Positions 8,151-16,596 of a stretch of DNA of 64,000 nucleotides are shown here, piece after piece (the stretch's first letter is position 1; each line of letters starts with the position of its first letter). Made by a program: the position numbers and the translations under genes. The stretch is from NCBI RefSeq assembly GCF_000009985.1, contig NC_007626.1, forward strand, positions 3,775,943-3,839,942, given 5' to 3'. The notes beneath the pieces were generated by a model. The model was not told the origin of the DNA. It ran no database searches and saw only the letters and a program-made list of their open reading frames with translations. The DNA is from Paramagnetospirillum magneticum AMB-1. GTDB lineage: Bacteria > Pseudomonadota > Alphaproteobacteria > Rhodospirillales > Magnetospirillaceae.

Positions 8151-9188
8151 TTGAACGGTTTCAACCTCTTCGACGCCGAGGAGAAGAGCCTGGAGCAGGC
8201 CGAGGACCTGCGCCGCCAGTTGGAGCAGGCCCCCGCCCCCGTCCGGGACGGCATTTCCTCGCTGGTGGAAGCCTACCGCCGCTCGGTGCGCGAACAGCGC
8301 CGTCTGGTCCGCGTGTCGGACCGCCTGCAGGCCCAGCTGGCCACGGTCAACCAGGAGCTGGGCAAGCGCAAGGCCGAGGCCGAGGACGCCCTGGAAGACC
8401 TGAAGGCCGCCCAGGAATCCCTGGTCCAGGCGGAAAAGCTGGCCTCGCTGGGCGCCCTGGTGGGCGGCGTCGCCCACGAGATCAACACGCCGGTGGGCAT
8501 CGCCCTGTCCTGCGCCTCCCATCTGGCGGATTCCACCGGGGCCATGCGCAAGCTGTTCGAGGCCGACGACATCTCGGTCGAGGATTTCGAGCGCTTCATG
8601 GACACGGTGAAGGACACCACCGGCCTGATCCTGACCAATGTGGAGCGCGCGGCGGAACTGATCCGCAGCTTCAAGCAGGTGGCCGTGGACCGCACCTCGT
8701 CGGAGCGCCGCCGCTTCGATCTGGCCACCTATATCCGCGAGACCCTGTTCAGCCTGGGGCCCCATCTGCGGCAGGCGGGCCATACGGTGCGCCTGGACTG
8801 CCCCGAGGGCATCGTCATGGACAGCTATCCCGGCGCCCTGTCCCAGGTGCTGGGCAATTTCGTCATGAACTCGCTGGTCCATGGCTACGAGCCGGGCGAG
8901 CTGGGCACGCTGTCCATGACCGTCGAGCGCGAAGGCGCCGACCAGGTGCGCCTGACCTATGCCGATGACGGCAAGGGAATTCCCGAGGACAATCTGGGGC
9001 GTATCTTCGACCCCTTCTTCACCACCCGGCGCGGCAGCGGCGGCTCGGGCCTGGGGCTGCACATCGTCTACAACCTGGTGACCGGCCCGCTGGGCGGCAG
9101 CGTCGCCGCCGAATCGCCCCCGGGGGGCGGGACACGGTTCACGGTGCAGTTGCCCCTCAGCCCCTGGAGTGCGTCAGCTTTAAGCTGA
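8151..9188 (+). CDS. Soluble sensor histidine kinase
   Basis: 345 aa with no transmembrane segment. An N-terminal coiled coil (about 10-95, ending KLASLGALVGG) leads into the H-box GGVAHEINTPVGIAL (about residue 108) and a C-terminal ATPase domain. The latter has NFVMNSLVHGY, YADDGKGIP, FDPFFTTRRGSGGSGLGLHIV and GGGTRFTVQLP. The phosphoacceptor region is of the NtrB/ZraS kind. The start is a TTG, 5 nt after the siaC stop, with only a weak AGGG upstream. There is no receiver partner directly downstream. Together with the SiaB/SiaC pair it may feed the diguanylate cyclase that follows. The last codons lie inside an inverted repeat (9164-9198). Confidence 0.88.
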   Translation: MNGFNLFDAEEKSLEQAEDLRRQLEQAPAPVRDGISSLVEAYRRSVREQRRLVRVSDRLQAQLATVNQELGKRKAEAEDALEDLKAAQESLVQAEKLASLGALVGGVAHEINTPVGIALSCASHLADSTGAMRKLFEADDISVEDFERFMDTVKDTTGLILTNVERAAELIRSFKQVAVDRTSSERRRFDLATYIRETLFSLGPHLRQAGHTVRLDCPEGIVMDSYPGALSQVLGNFVMNSLVHGYEPGELGTLSMTVEREGADQVRLTYADDGKGIPEDNLGRIFDPFFTTRRGSGGSGLGLHIVYNLVTGPLGGSVAAESPPGGGTRFTVQLPLSPWSASALS

Positions 9189-9300
9189 AGCACTCCAGGA
9201 TTTTGTCTGTACGAAAAAGCTCCGCTTTTTCAGGGCTCAAGCACCGCTCGGGCTTAAGAGTTCTTCGACGTTCCGATTCAGCTTAAGTGCGAAGAACTCT
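9164..9300. repeat. Three consecutive inverted repeats after the histidine kinase gene
   Basis: First, CTGGAGTGC at 9164-9172 pairs with GCACTCCAG at 9190-9198, extended inside by TCAGCTT/AAGCTGA; this overlaps the kinase stop. Second, GAAAAAGC at 9213-9220 pairs with GCTTTTTC at 9224-9231 around a TCC loop. Third, AGAGTTCTTCG at 9257-9267 pairs with CGAAGAACTCT at 9290-9300. The first is followed by GATTTTGT and could terminate transcription. Together they separate the kinase gene from the diguanylate cyclase. Confidence 0.6.
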
Positions 9301-9369
9301 AATCCTTCGTCACACTCCGGCTCAATGCGGGGGTGGCACGACCAATGGACAGGGTGGAACATCAAGTCC

Positions 9370-10803
9370 ATGAGCAAGAGTACGGACGACAGAACCAAGC
9401 TCAGTCTGCGCCGGGCCACGCGCCCCCGGGAGGCCGATGGCGCCGCCCCCTGGCCGGTGCTGGTGGTCGACGACGACCCGGACGTTCATTCCATGACCCG
9501 GGTGCTGCTGCGCGATTTCAGTTTCCAGGGCAAGGGGTTCGAGGTCATCAGCGCCATGTCGGGGACCGAGGCCCGCGCCGTGCTGGCCCGGCGGGCCGAT
9601 ATCCCGGTCATGCTGCTGGACGTGGTGATGGAGACCCCCGACGCCGGTCTGTCGCTGATCCGCCACGTGCGCGACGACCTGGGCAACCGGCGCCTTGCCA
9701 TCGTGCTGCGCACCGGCCAGCCGGGCGAGGCGCCCGAGCGCGACGTCATGCTCGCCTACGACATCAACGACTACCGCTCCAAGACCGAGCTGACCGCCCA
9801 GAAGCTGTTCACCTCGCTGATCGGCGGATTGCGGTCGTGGATCTATCTGTCGACCATCGAGGCCATGGCCTCGACCCTGGAACGCCGGGTGACCGAACGG
9901 ACCTGCCAGTTGGACGAGGCGCGGCGCTTCGCCGAAAGCCTGGTGGAACTGCTGCCCAATCCCTTGTGGTTCACCGACCCCGACGGCTCGCTGCGGCTGT
10001 ACAACCGCGCCTTCCGCGAGATGTTCGGCGTGGATTCCGGAGATTGGCACGGCCAGCCCACCCATGGGGTGCTGCCCCAGCCGCTGGCCGGGCTGGACCA
10101 GATGGCCGATATGAGCCTGAAGGTGGGTGGGCCGGGCGGATTGGCCTTCGAGGCCTCCCTGGACCATCAGGACGGACAGCGGACCCTGGTGGTGAACAAG
10201 GGGCTGGTGCGCAGCGATTGCCGCGGCACGGCGGACGAGCCCATGGGCACCATCGGCATCGTCACCGACATCACCGAGCGCAAGCACATGGAAAGCCAGC
10301 TGCGCCATCTGGCCACCACCGACGAGTTGACCGGCTGCCTCAACCGCCGGGCGTTCTTCGTCGCCGCCGAGCAGGAGCTGGAGCGGGCCAGCCGCTATGG
10401 CAACGCCGTTTCGGTGCTGATGATCGACATCGATCATTTCAAGCAGGTCAACGACCGCCATGGCCACGCCGTGGGCGACAAGGCGCTGAAGGCCGCCACC
10501 GCCGCCATCCGCGCCAATCTGCGCGAAATCGATTCGTTCGGCCGGCTGGGAGGCGAGGAATTCGCCGCCATGCTGCCGGAAACGACGCTGGCCGGCGCCC
10601 TGCTGGTGGCCGAGCGCCTGCGCCAGGCGGTGGAAGCCATCGCCCTGCCGCTGGGAGACGATCAGCCGCCGCTTCGCCTCACCACCAGTCTGGGCGTCGC
10701 CGAGCGCCAGCCGGGCGAGGTCGCCGTGGACCAGGTTCTGGCCCGCGCCGACACGGCGCTTTACCGCGCCAAGGCCGAAGGCCGCAACCGCGTCCTGGCC
10801 TGA
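9370..10803 (+). CDS. Diguanylate cyclase with receiver and PAS domains
   Basis: 477 aa from ATG 9370 (GGAA 10 nt upstream); ATG 9325 is an in-frame but less likely start. An N-terminal receiver (LVVDDDPDVH, Asp in VMLLDVVMETPDAG, end DINDYRSKTELTAQKLF) is followed by a PAS domain (about 190-310, VELLPNPLWFTDPDGSLRLYN) and GGDEF. The catalytic motif is GGEEF. An RxxD inhibitory site (REID) sits five residues before it, as in product-inhibited cyclases. It should make c-di-GMP from two GTP. In the Sia system the partner is the cyclase SiaD. This protein is the obvious candidate here but differs by its receiver input. Confidence 0.93.
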   Translation: MSKSTDDRTKLSLRRATRPREADGAAPWPVLVVDDDPDVHSMTRVLLRDFSFQGKGFEVISAMSGTEARAVLARRADIPVMLLDVVMETPDAGLSLIRHVRDDLGNRRLAIVLRTGQPGEAPERDVMLAYDINDYRSKTELTAQKLFTSLIGGLRSWIYLSTIEAMASTLERRVTERTCQLDEARRFAESLVELLPNPLWFTDPDGSLRLYNRAFREMFGVDSGDWHGQPTHGVLPQPLAGLDQMADMSLKVGGPGGLAFEASLDHQDGQRTLVVNKGLVRSDCRGTADEPMGTIGIVTDITERKHMESQLRHLATTDELTGCLNRRAFFVAAEQELERASRYGNAVSVLMIDIDHFKQVNDRHGHAVGDKALKAATAAIRANLREIDSFGRLGGEEFAAMLPETTLAGALLVAERLRQAVEAIALPLGDDQPPLRLTTSLGVAERQPGEVAVDQVLARADTALYRAKAEGRNRVLA

Positions 10804-10887
10804 AGGCCGTCAACACCCCTTTCCCATCCCGCCTACGTAGGGCATAGTGCACAAATTGTGACCTATTGTAGCGGAGGGGGGACGCCG

Positions 10888-11649
10888 TTGCTGAGAGCGT
10901 ATCTCGTCATCCTTGGCATGCTGATGGCGCTTCCCGCCTGGGCGGGGCAGGTCGTCAAGGTGGGAGGCTACGAGTTCGCCCCCTTCGTCGAGATGAACGC
11001 GGCAGGCAAGCCCGACGGTCTGGCCCTGCGCCTGATCGAGGCCATGAACGCCCATCAGGACCGCTTCACCTTCCAGTTCGTCCCCACCTCGCCCAACCGC
11101 CGGTACAAGGATTTCGAAGCCGGCCAGTTCGACGTCATCCTGTTCGAGAGCCCCGATTGGGGCTGGGTCGAGCGCAAGCTGCCGATCCAGCCCTCCCGCG
11201 TCTTCCTCGACGGCGGCGAGATCTACATCACCCAGGCCAAGCCGGGGCGCGACCAGGGCTTCTTCGCCGAGCTGGGGGACAAGCGCATGGTGGGCATTCT
11301 CGGCTACCACTACGGCTTCGCCGGGTTCGAGGCCGACCCCGCCGTTCTGGCGTCGCGCTTCCGCATGGCCCTGGTCAACGACAACGCCGCCAGTATCGAG
11401 ATGATCCTCAAGGAGCGTGGCGACGTGGCGGTGGTCACCGATGCCTATCTCAAGCGCTGGCTGCGCTCGCGTCCCGAGGCCCGGAGCAGGCTGCTGGTGT
11501 CCGAGCGCTTCGACCAGCGCTATGCCCACCACGCCCTGGTGCGCGCCGGCGGCGCCTTTACCGCCGCCGACATGGACCGCCTGCTGGACGCCATGGACAA
11601 GGACGGCACCCTGGCGGGGCTGTGGCGCAATTTCGGCATCAAGGACTGA
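10888..11649 (+). CDS. Periplasmic amino-acid-type solute-binding protein (family 3)
   Basis: 253 aa. The TTG at 10888 sits 6 nt after GGAGGGGGG (10873-10881) and begins a clear signal peptide, LLRAYLVILGMLMALPAWAG. An earlier in-frame GTG at 10858 lacks this. The mature part starts VVKVGGYEFAPFVEMNAAGKPDGLALRLIEAMN, the entry pattern of family 3 binding proteins, then FDVILFESPDWGW. No ABC permease or ATPase lies nearby. It is directly upstream of a membrane PP2C phosphatase, so it may act as a ligand sensor for that protein rather than in transport. That is inference. Confidence 0.85.
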   Translation: MLRAYLVILGMLMALPAWAGQVVKVGGYEFAPFVEMNAAGKPDGLALRLIEAMNAHQDRFTFQFVPTSPNRRYKDFEAGQFDVILFESPDWGWVERKLPIQPSRVFLDGGEIYITQAKPGRDQGFFAELGDKRMVGILGYHYGFAGFEADPAVLASRFRMALVNDNAASIEMILKERGDVAVVTDAYLKRWLRSRPEARSRLLVSERFDQRYAHHALVRAGGAFTAADMDRLLDAMDKDGTLAGLWRNFGIKD

Positions 11650-11673
11650 AGCGGTCATGAGCCAGGCCCGATC

Positions 11674-13203
11674 ATGAGCCAGGACGGAACGCCTTCCTCC
11701 CAGGACCTGGCGATGGGCCGGGGCCTGGCGGTCAAGATGTTCGCCGCCACCATGCCGGTGCTGGTGCTGGTTGTGCTGCTGACCCAGGCCGGTCTGGGCT
11801 GGATCAACTACCATGCCCGGCTGGGGGCCCTGGCCAACCGGGCCGACCTCATCGCCACCCTGACCGCCCAAGCCATCGCCCGGCCGCTGTGGAACCTGGA
11901 CCGTCCCATCTATCAGGCCCAGGTGGAGGCCCTGACCAGCGACCCCGGCTTCCTGCAGGCCCGGGTCCTGGACGAGACCGGCCAGCCGGTCCTGGCGCTG
12001 GGAAGCGCCCCGGCCGCCGACGGAACCTCGCTCACGGTCCTCAAGCCGGTGATCGAGCCCGGCGGAACCAAGACCATCGGCACCTTCGAACTGACCCTGT
12101 CCAAGGCAGAACTGGAAAAGGACGACCGCATCCAGATCGGCCTGGGCGTCGGCACCGTCCTGGTGCTGCTGGTCACCGCCTTCGCCATTTTGCACAACGC
12201 CACCCGGCGGCTGATCCTCGGCCCGCTGGGGCGCCTGCTGGACGCCATGGCCCGGGTGGAGCGCAAGGACTGGACCCAGGTCGGGTGGAGCAGCGGCGAC
12301 GAGATCGGCCGGGTGGTCACCGCCTTCAACCACATGGTCGACGGCCTGCGGTCGGGCGACGAGGCCAAGCGCCTGCTCCGGGAGCTGGAGATTGCCCAGT
12401 CCCGCCTGATCGAGAACAATGCCGCCCTGGAAGCCGCCAATCGCCTGGTGCTCGACAGCATCGGCTATGCCCGCAAGATTCAGGACGGCCTGCTGCCCGA
12501 CGCCTCCACCCTGGGCGATTCCGTGCGCGAATTCCATGTGAGCTGGAACCCGCTGCAGCAAGTGGGCGGCGATTATTACTGGCTGCACCGCCTGGGGCGG
12601 CGCGCCACCCTTCTCCTGGCCGATTGCACCGGCCATGGCGTGCCCGGCGCCTTCATGACCGTGGTGGTGGCCACCGCCCTGGACCGCATCCTGGTGGAAG
12701 GCGGCGAGATGCTGCCCTCGGAAATCCTGTGCCGCCTGGACAAGGCGGTGCGGGAACGCCTGCGCCAGGACCGCCCCGACGGCTCCTCCGATGACGGGCT
12801 CGACGCGGCGGTCTGCCTGTGGGACGGGGAAACCCAGACCCTGACCTTCGCCGGCGCCAATCTGCCCCTGGTCACCTGCCGCGACGGCCAGATCGGCGTG
12901 GTCAAGGGCAACCGCCACAGCCTGGGCTATCGCACCGGCGCCACCCCGCAATCCTTCGACGACCACGTCCTGCCCATGGAGCCCGGCACCGCCGTCTATC
13001 TCTTCACCGACGGCATGACCGATCATGTGGGCGGCGAGCCGCCCCGGCTGTACGGCCGCCGGCGCCTGCTGGACCTGATCCAGGCCACCTCCCACCTGGC
13101 GCTGCACCTTCAGGTGGATCGCATCGAGCAGGCCCTGGCCGAGCATCGCGGCGGGCAAAACCGCCGCGACGACATGACCATCATGGCCTTCCGCCCCTAC
13201 TGA
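11674..13203 (+). CDS. Membrane PP2C-type (SpoIIE) phosphatase, SiaA-like
   Basis: 509 aa. A transmembrane helix near 25-45, a periplasmic sensor segment (about 46-150, with PLWNLDRPIY), a second helix about 155-175, then HAMP (about 178-230). A short coiled coil leads to a SpoIIE/PPM phosphatase domain. Metal-site motifs are QVGGDYYW, DCTGHGVPGAFMT, FTDGMTDHVGG and RRDDMTIMAF. This is the architecture of SiaA, which dephosphorylates SiaC. With the SiaB and SiaC homologues at 7.2-8.1 kb it completes the switching trio. ATG 11674 overlaps the stop of a six-codon ORF that starts with the same ATGAGCCAGG at 11657. Confidence 0.9.
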   Translation: MSQDGTPSSQDLAMGRGLAVKMFAATMPVLVLVVLLTQAGLGWINYHARLGALANRADLIATLTAQAIARPLWNLDRPIYQAQVEALTSDPGFLQARVLDETGQPVLALGSAPAADGTSLTVLKPVIEPGGTKTIGTFELTLSKAELEKDDRIQIGLGVGTVLVLLVTAFAILHNATRRLILGPLGRLLDAMARVERKDWTQVGWSSGDEIGRVVTAFNHMVDGLRSGDEAKRLLRELEIAQSRLIENNAALEAANRLVLDSIGYARKIQDGLLPDASTLGDSVREFHVSWNPLQQVGGDYYWLHRLGRRATLLLADCTGHGVPGAFMTVVVATALDRILVEGGEMLPSEILCRLDKAVRERLRQDRPDGSSDDGLDAAVCLWDGETQTLTFAGANLPLVTCRDGQIGVVKGNRHSLGYRTGATPQSFDDHVLPMEPGTAVYLFTDGMTDHVGGEPPRLYGRRRLLDLIQATSHLALHLQVDRIEQALAEHRGGQNRRDDMTIMAFRPY

Positions 13204-13238
13204 CCGGTTCGGGAGATTGCGCCGCCGGCCGCATTCGG

Positions 13239-13264
13239 CATAATGGTACCTTAATGCCATTATG
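13239..13264. promoter_or_regulatory. Inverted repeat upstream of the FadH-type reductase gene
   Basis: CATAATGG at 13239-13246 and CCATTATG at 13257-13264 form an 8-bp perfect inverted repeat with a 10-nt spacer. It ends 9 nt before the start codon at 13274. The size and position fit a repressor operator, for example a TetR- or MarR-type site. No regulator gene is adjacent. Confidence 0.4.
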
Positions 13265-13273
13265 AGGACCGCC

Positions 13274-15274
13274 ATGCGCCACCGCCATCTGCTGTCGCCC
13301 ATCACGTTCCGGGGGGTCACCCTTCCCAACCGCATGATCATGGGCTCCATGCATCTGGGCTTCGAGGCACTGCCCGACGCCTGGTCCCGTCTGGCCGAGT
13401 TCTACACCGAGCGCGCCAGGGGCGGCATCGGCCTGATCGTCACCGGCGGCGTGGCGCCCAACCAGCAAGGGCGGTTCGGCCCCGACGGCACGGTGCTGAC
13501 CTCCGAGGCCGAGCTTCCCGGCCACCGCCTGATCACCCAGGCGGTCCACGCCCAGGGCGGGCGCATCATCATGCAAATCCTCCATTGCGGCCGTTATTCC
13601 CGCATGAAGGACATCGTGGCGCCGTCGGCGATCCGTGCCCCTATCAACAGCCAGGCCCCCCGCGAGCTGTCCGATGCCGAGATCGTCCAGACCATCGCCG
13701 ACTATGCCGAATGCGCCCGGCTGGCCGTGCTGGCGGGCTATGACGGCGTCGAGGTGATGGCGTCGGAAGGCTATCTGATCAACGAGTTCCTGGCGCTCCG
13801 CACCAACAAGCGCACCGACCGCTGGGGCGGCGACCTGCACGGCCGCATGCGTTTCCTGGTGGAGATCGTCCGCGCCGTCCGCGCCGCCCTGGGCGAGGCC
13901 GCCATGATGAGCGTGCGCCTGTCCATGGTCGATCTGGTGGAGGATGGCCTGGCCGCCGAGGAGGTGGTGGCGGTGGCCCGGGCCATCGAGGCCGAGGGCT
14001 GCGACCTGATCAACAGCGGCATCGGCTGGCACGAGGCCCGGGTGCCGACCATCGCCCACACCGTGCCCCAGGGCGCCTGGAGCTGGGCCACCGCCCGGGT
14101 CAAGGCGGCGGTCGGCATTCCCGTGGCGGCCAGCAACCGCATCAAGACTCCCGACCTTGCCGAATCCCTGATCGCCGAGGGCCAGTGCGATCTGGTCAGC
14201 ATGGCGCGGCCCCTGCTGGCCGACCCCGCCTTCGCCGCCAAGGTGGCGGCGGGCGAGCCCGACAGCATCAACGCCTGCATCGGCTGCAACCAGGGCTGCC
14301 TCGACCCCATCTTCTCCGGCGGCGCCGCCACCTGTCTGGTCAACCCCCGGGCCGGACGCGAGGGCGAGTTCATGTCCCGCCCCCCCTGCGAGACCCAGCG
14401 CGTTGCCGTGGTGGGCGGCGGGCCGGCGGGGATGGCCTGTGCCCTGGACGCCGCCCGGCGCGGCCATGACGTCACCCTGTTCGATGCCGCCCCGGAGCTG
14501 GGCGGCCAGTTCATCCTGGCCCGCGCCGTCCCGGGCAAGGAGGAATACCTCGCCACGCCCAGCTATTACGCCCAGGCCCTGAAGCAGGCCGGCGTGACGC
14601 TGCGCCTGGGCCATGCCGCCACCGCCGCCGAGTTGCTGCCCTTCGCCCGCATCGTGCTGGCCACGGGCATCCGACCGCGCCGGCTCGACCTGCCCGGCGC
14701 CGACCATCCCAAAGTGGTGGGCTACGAGGACATCCTGTCGGGCCGCCAGCGGGCCGGCGCCCGAGTGGCCATCATGGGCTCGGGCGGTATCGGCTTCGAT
14801 ACCGCGCTCTATCTGGTGGGCGAGGACTTCGAGGCCGACTTCAACGCCGAATGGGGCATCGACCGCGCCTTCACCGGACGCGGCGGGCTGGCCGAGCCGG
14901 TGGCCCCACCGCCGCCCCGGCGCGCCGTCACCATGCTCCAGCGCAAGGCTGATCGCCCCGGCGCCGGCCTGGGCAAGACCACGGGATGGATTCACAAGGC
15001 CCATCTCCAGCGCCACCATGTGGACATGCTGGCCGGGGTCACCTACCGCTTCATCGACGATGCCGGGCTGCACGTCACCATCAACGGCGAGGACCGCCTG
15101 ATCGAAGCCGACACCGTGGTGGTCTGCATCGGCCAGGAGCCCCGGGACGATCTGGCCGAGGAATTGAAGGCCCAGGGCCGCCACGTCCATCTGATCGGTG
15201 GCGCCCGCGATGCCTCCAGGCTGGATGCGCTGGCGGCGTTCGAGGAGGGGACGCGGTTGGGACTGGCGCTGTGA
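13274..15274 (+). CDS. 2,4-dienoyl-CoA reductase-like NADPH flavoenzyme (FadH family)
   Basis: 666 aa. An N-terminal old-yellow-enzyme barrel (about 1-330) has LPNRMIMGSMHLGFE, the MQILHCGRY loop, and SEGYLINEFLALRTNKRTDRWGGDL. A cysteine cluster CIGCNQGC with a downstream C binds a 4Fe-4S cluster. The C-terminal half carries a FAD/NADPH dinucleotide fold (VAVVGGGPAGMACALDAARRG, then MGSGGIGFD). E. coli FadH reduces 2,4-dienoyl-CoA during beta-oxidation of unsaturated fatty acids. Close relatives also reduce enoates or demethylate amines, so the substrate is not certain. ATG 13274 has AGGA 5 nt upstream; ATG 13262 is an in-frame alternative. Confidence 0.86.
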   Translation: MRHRHLLSPITFRGVTLPNRMIMGSMHLGFEALPDAWSRLAEFYTERARGGIGLIVTGGVAPNQQGRFGPDGTVLTSEAELPGHRLITQAVHAQGGRIIMQILHCGRYSRMKDIVAPSAIRAPINSQAPRELSDAEIVQTIADYAECARLAVLAGYDGVEVMASEGYLINEFLALRTNKRTDRWGGDLHGRMRFLVEIVRAVRAALGEAAMMSVRLSMVDLVEDGLAAEEVVAVARAIEAEGCDLINSGIGWHEARVPTIAHTVPQGAWSWATARVKAAVGIPVAASNRIKTPDLAESLIAEGQCDLVSMARPLLADPAFAAKVAAGEPDSINACIGCNQGCLDPIFSGGAATCLVNPRAGREGEFMSRPPCETQRVAVVGGGPAGMACALDAARRGHDVTLFDAAPELGGQFILARAVPGKEEYLATPSYYAQALKQAGVTLRLGHAATAAELLPFARIVLATGIRPRRLDLPGADHPKVVGYEDILSGRQRAGARVAIMGSGGIGFDTALYLVGEDFEADFNAEWGIDRAFTGRGGLAEPVAPPPPRRAVTMLQRKADRPGAGLGKTTGWIHKAHLQRHHVDMLAGVTYRFIDDAGLHVTINGEDRLIEADTVVVCIGQEPRDDLAEELKAQGRHVHLIGGARDASRLDALAAFEEGTRLGLAL

Positions 15275-15277
15275 TCA

Positions 15278-15388
15278 TTGGGCTATCGCCCAAGCCCATT
15301 TGGGGCGATGCCCCAAACCCCCTTTATTTTCAGAAATAAGGGAGGTTTGGAGGTTTCCTCCAACCGGGGTCGGGGCGGGAGCCCCGCG
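15278..15388. repeat. Dispersed multi-hairpin repeat, family A copy 1
   Basis: This 111-bp element fills the gap between two convergent genes. It contains GGGCTATCGCCC, TTGGGGCGATGCCCCAA, GGAGGTTTCCTCC and GGGGCGGGAGCCCC, each a short hairpin. A second, clearly related copy lies at 29641-29760, also between convergent stops. Shared blocks include AGGGAGGTTTGGAGGTT and CCTCCAACCGGGGTC. It may serve as a bidirectional terminator. The family is recognised here only from these two copies. Confidence 0.8.
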
Positions 15389-15395
15389 TCAGCCT

Positions 15396-16586
15396 CTACA
15401 CGCTCATCCCCGCCACCCAACCCGACGACCACGCCCACTGGAAGTTATAGCCGCCCAGCCAGCCGGCCACGTCCACCGCCTCGCCGATGAAATGCAGGCC
15501 GGGATGGGACTTGGCCGCCATGGTCTTAGAGGACAGCCCGGCGGTGTCAACGCCGCCCAGGGTGACCTCGGCGGTGCGGTAGCCCTCGCTGCCCGCCGGA
15601 ACCAGCGGCCATTCCGACAGCAGGCGGGCCAGCCCGGCCAGGGCGGCATTCGTCGACTGACCGATCGGTCGACCGAGCAGACCGGCCCGCTCCGTCAGGG
15701 CGCGGGCCAGGCGGGCGGGCAGCAATTCGCCCACGACGGTCTCCACCTGGGCATTGGGCCGGGCGGCCTTGCGCTCCAGCAGGCGGGCATTGGCATCCAG
15801 GTCGGGCAACAGATTGACCATGATCGGCTGACCGGTCAGCCAGTATGAACTGATCTGCAGCACCGCCGGTCCCGACAGACCGCGATGGGTGAACAGCAGG
15901 GCCTCGCGGAAGCGGGTCTTGCCGAAGCGGAGTTCAGCCGGCACGGCGATGCCCGCCAGATCACGCATGAGGTCGAGATCGGCCCCGGTGAAGGTCAGCG
16001 GCACCAGTCCGGGCCGGGGAGGCACCACCGACAGGCCATAACGCCCAGCCAGGGTATGGGCGAAGCCGGTGGCGCCGATCTTCGGCACCGATAGCCCGCC
16101 GGTGGCGATCACCAGGGCGGGGGCGCAATAGCCGCCCCGGCTGGTGGCCACCTGGAACGGCCCCTCGCCGGTCACCGCGCCGAGTTTGGCCTCCAGCACC
16201 ACCTCCACCCCGCCCGCGCCGCATTCCGACAGCAGCATGGCGACGATATCGGCGGCCGAATTGTCGCAGAACAGCTGCCCGTGCTCGCGCTCGTGCCAGG
16301 CGATGCGGTGGCGCTTCATAAGGTCCAGGAAATCGGCGGGGCCGAAACGCTTCAGCGCCGAGGTGGCGTAATGGGGATTGGCCGATAAATACTGGGCCGG
16401 GGTGACGGTGCGGTTGGTGAAGTTGCACTTGCCGCCGCCGGAGATGAGGATTTTCCTCCCCGGCTGGTCGTTGTGGTCCAGCACCACCACCCGCTTGCCG
16501 CGCCCGGCGGCCACGGCGGCGCACATCAGCCCGGCGGCACCGGCACCGATCACGATCACGTCGAAGGCGGAGGAAGAATGGCTCAT
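15396..16586 (-). CDS. HI0933/YhiN-type FAD-dependent oxidoreductase
   Basis: 396 aa. It starts with a Rossmann fold for FAD (VIVIGAGAAGLMCAAVAAGRGKRVVVLD). The family signature GRKILISGGGKCNFTN follows. Near the C-terminus are AEVTLGGVDTAGLSSKTMAAK and GLHFIGEAVDVAGWLGGYNFQWAWSSG, which are diagnostic for HI0933-like flavoproteins. Its reaction is not known; the family is widespread and poorly characterised. The start is the first ATG after the upstream minus-strand gene, whose stop lies 10 nt away, so the two are likely co-transcribed. Confidence 0.92.
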   Translation of the reverse strand: MSHSSSAFDVIVIGAGAAGLMCAAVAAGRGKRVVVLDHNDQPGRKILISGGGKCNFTNRTVTPAQYLSANPHYATSALKRFGPADFLDLMKRHRIAWHEREHGQLFCDNSAADIVAMLLSECGAGGVEVVLEAKLGAVTGEGPFQVATSRGGYCAPALVIATGGLSVPKIGATGFAHTLAGRYGLSVVPPRPGLVPLTFTGADLDLMRDLAGIAVPAELRFGKTRFREALLFTHRGLSGPAVLQISSYWLTGQPIMVNLLPDLDANARLLERKAARPNAQVETVVGELLPARLARALTERAGLLGRPIGQSTNAALAGLARLLSEWPLVPAGSEGYRTAEVTLGGVDTAGLSSKTMAAKSHPGLHFIGEAVDVAGWLGGYNFQWAWSSGWVAGMSV

Positions 16587-16596
16587 GGCCGGACTT

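Noticed and set aside
10810..13350. Long minus-strand open frames opposite the binding protein, phosphatase and reductase genes (also 13181-15190)
   Set aside because: The translated products are repetitive Gly/His/Gln/Val-rich sequence typical of antisense shadows, and the plus-strand genes have clear domains.
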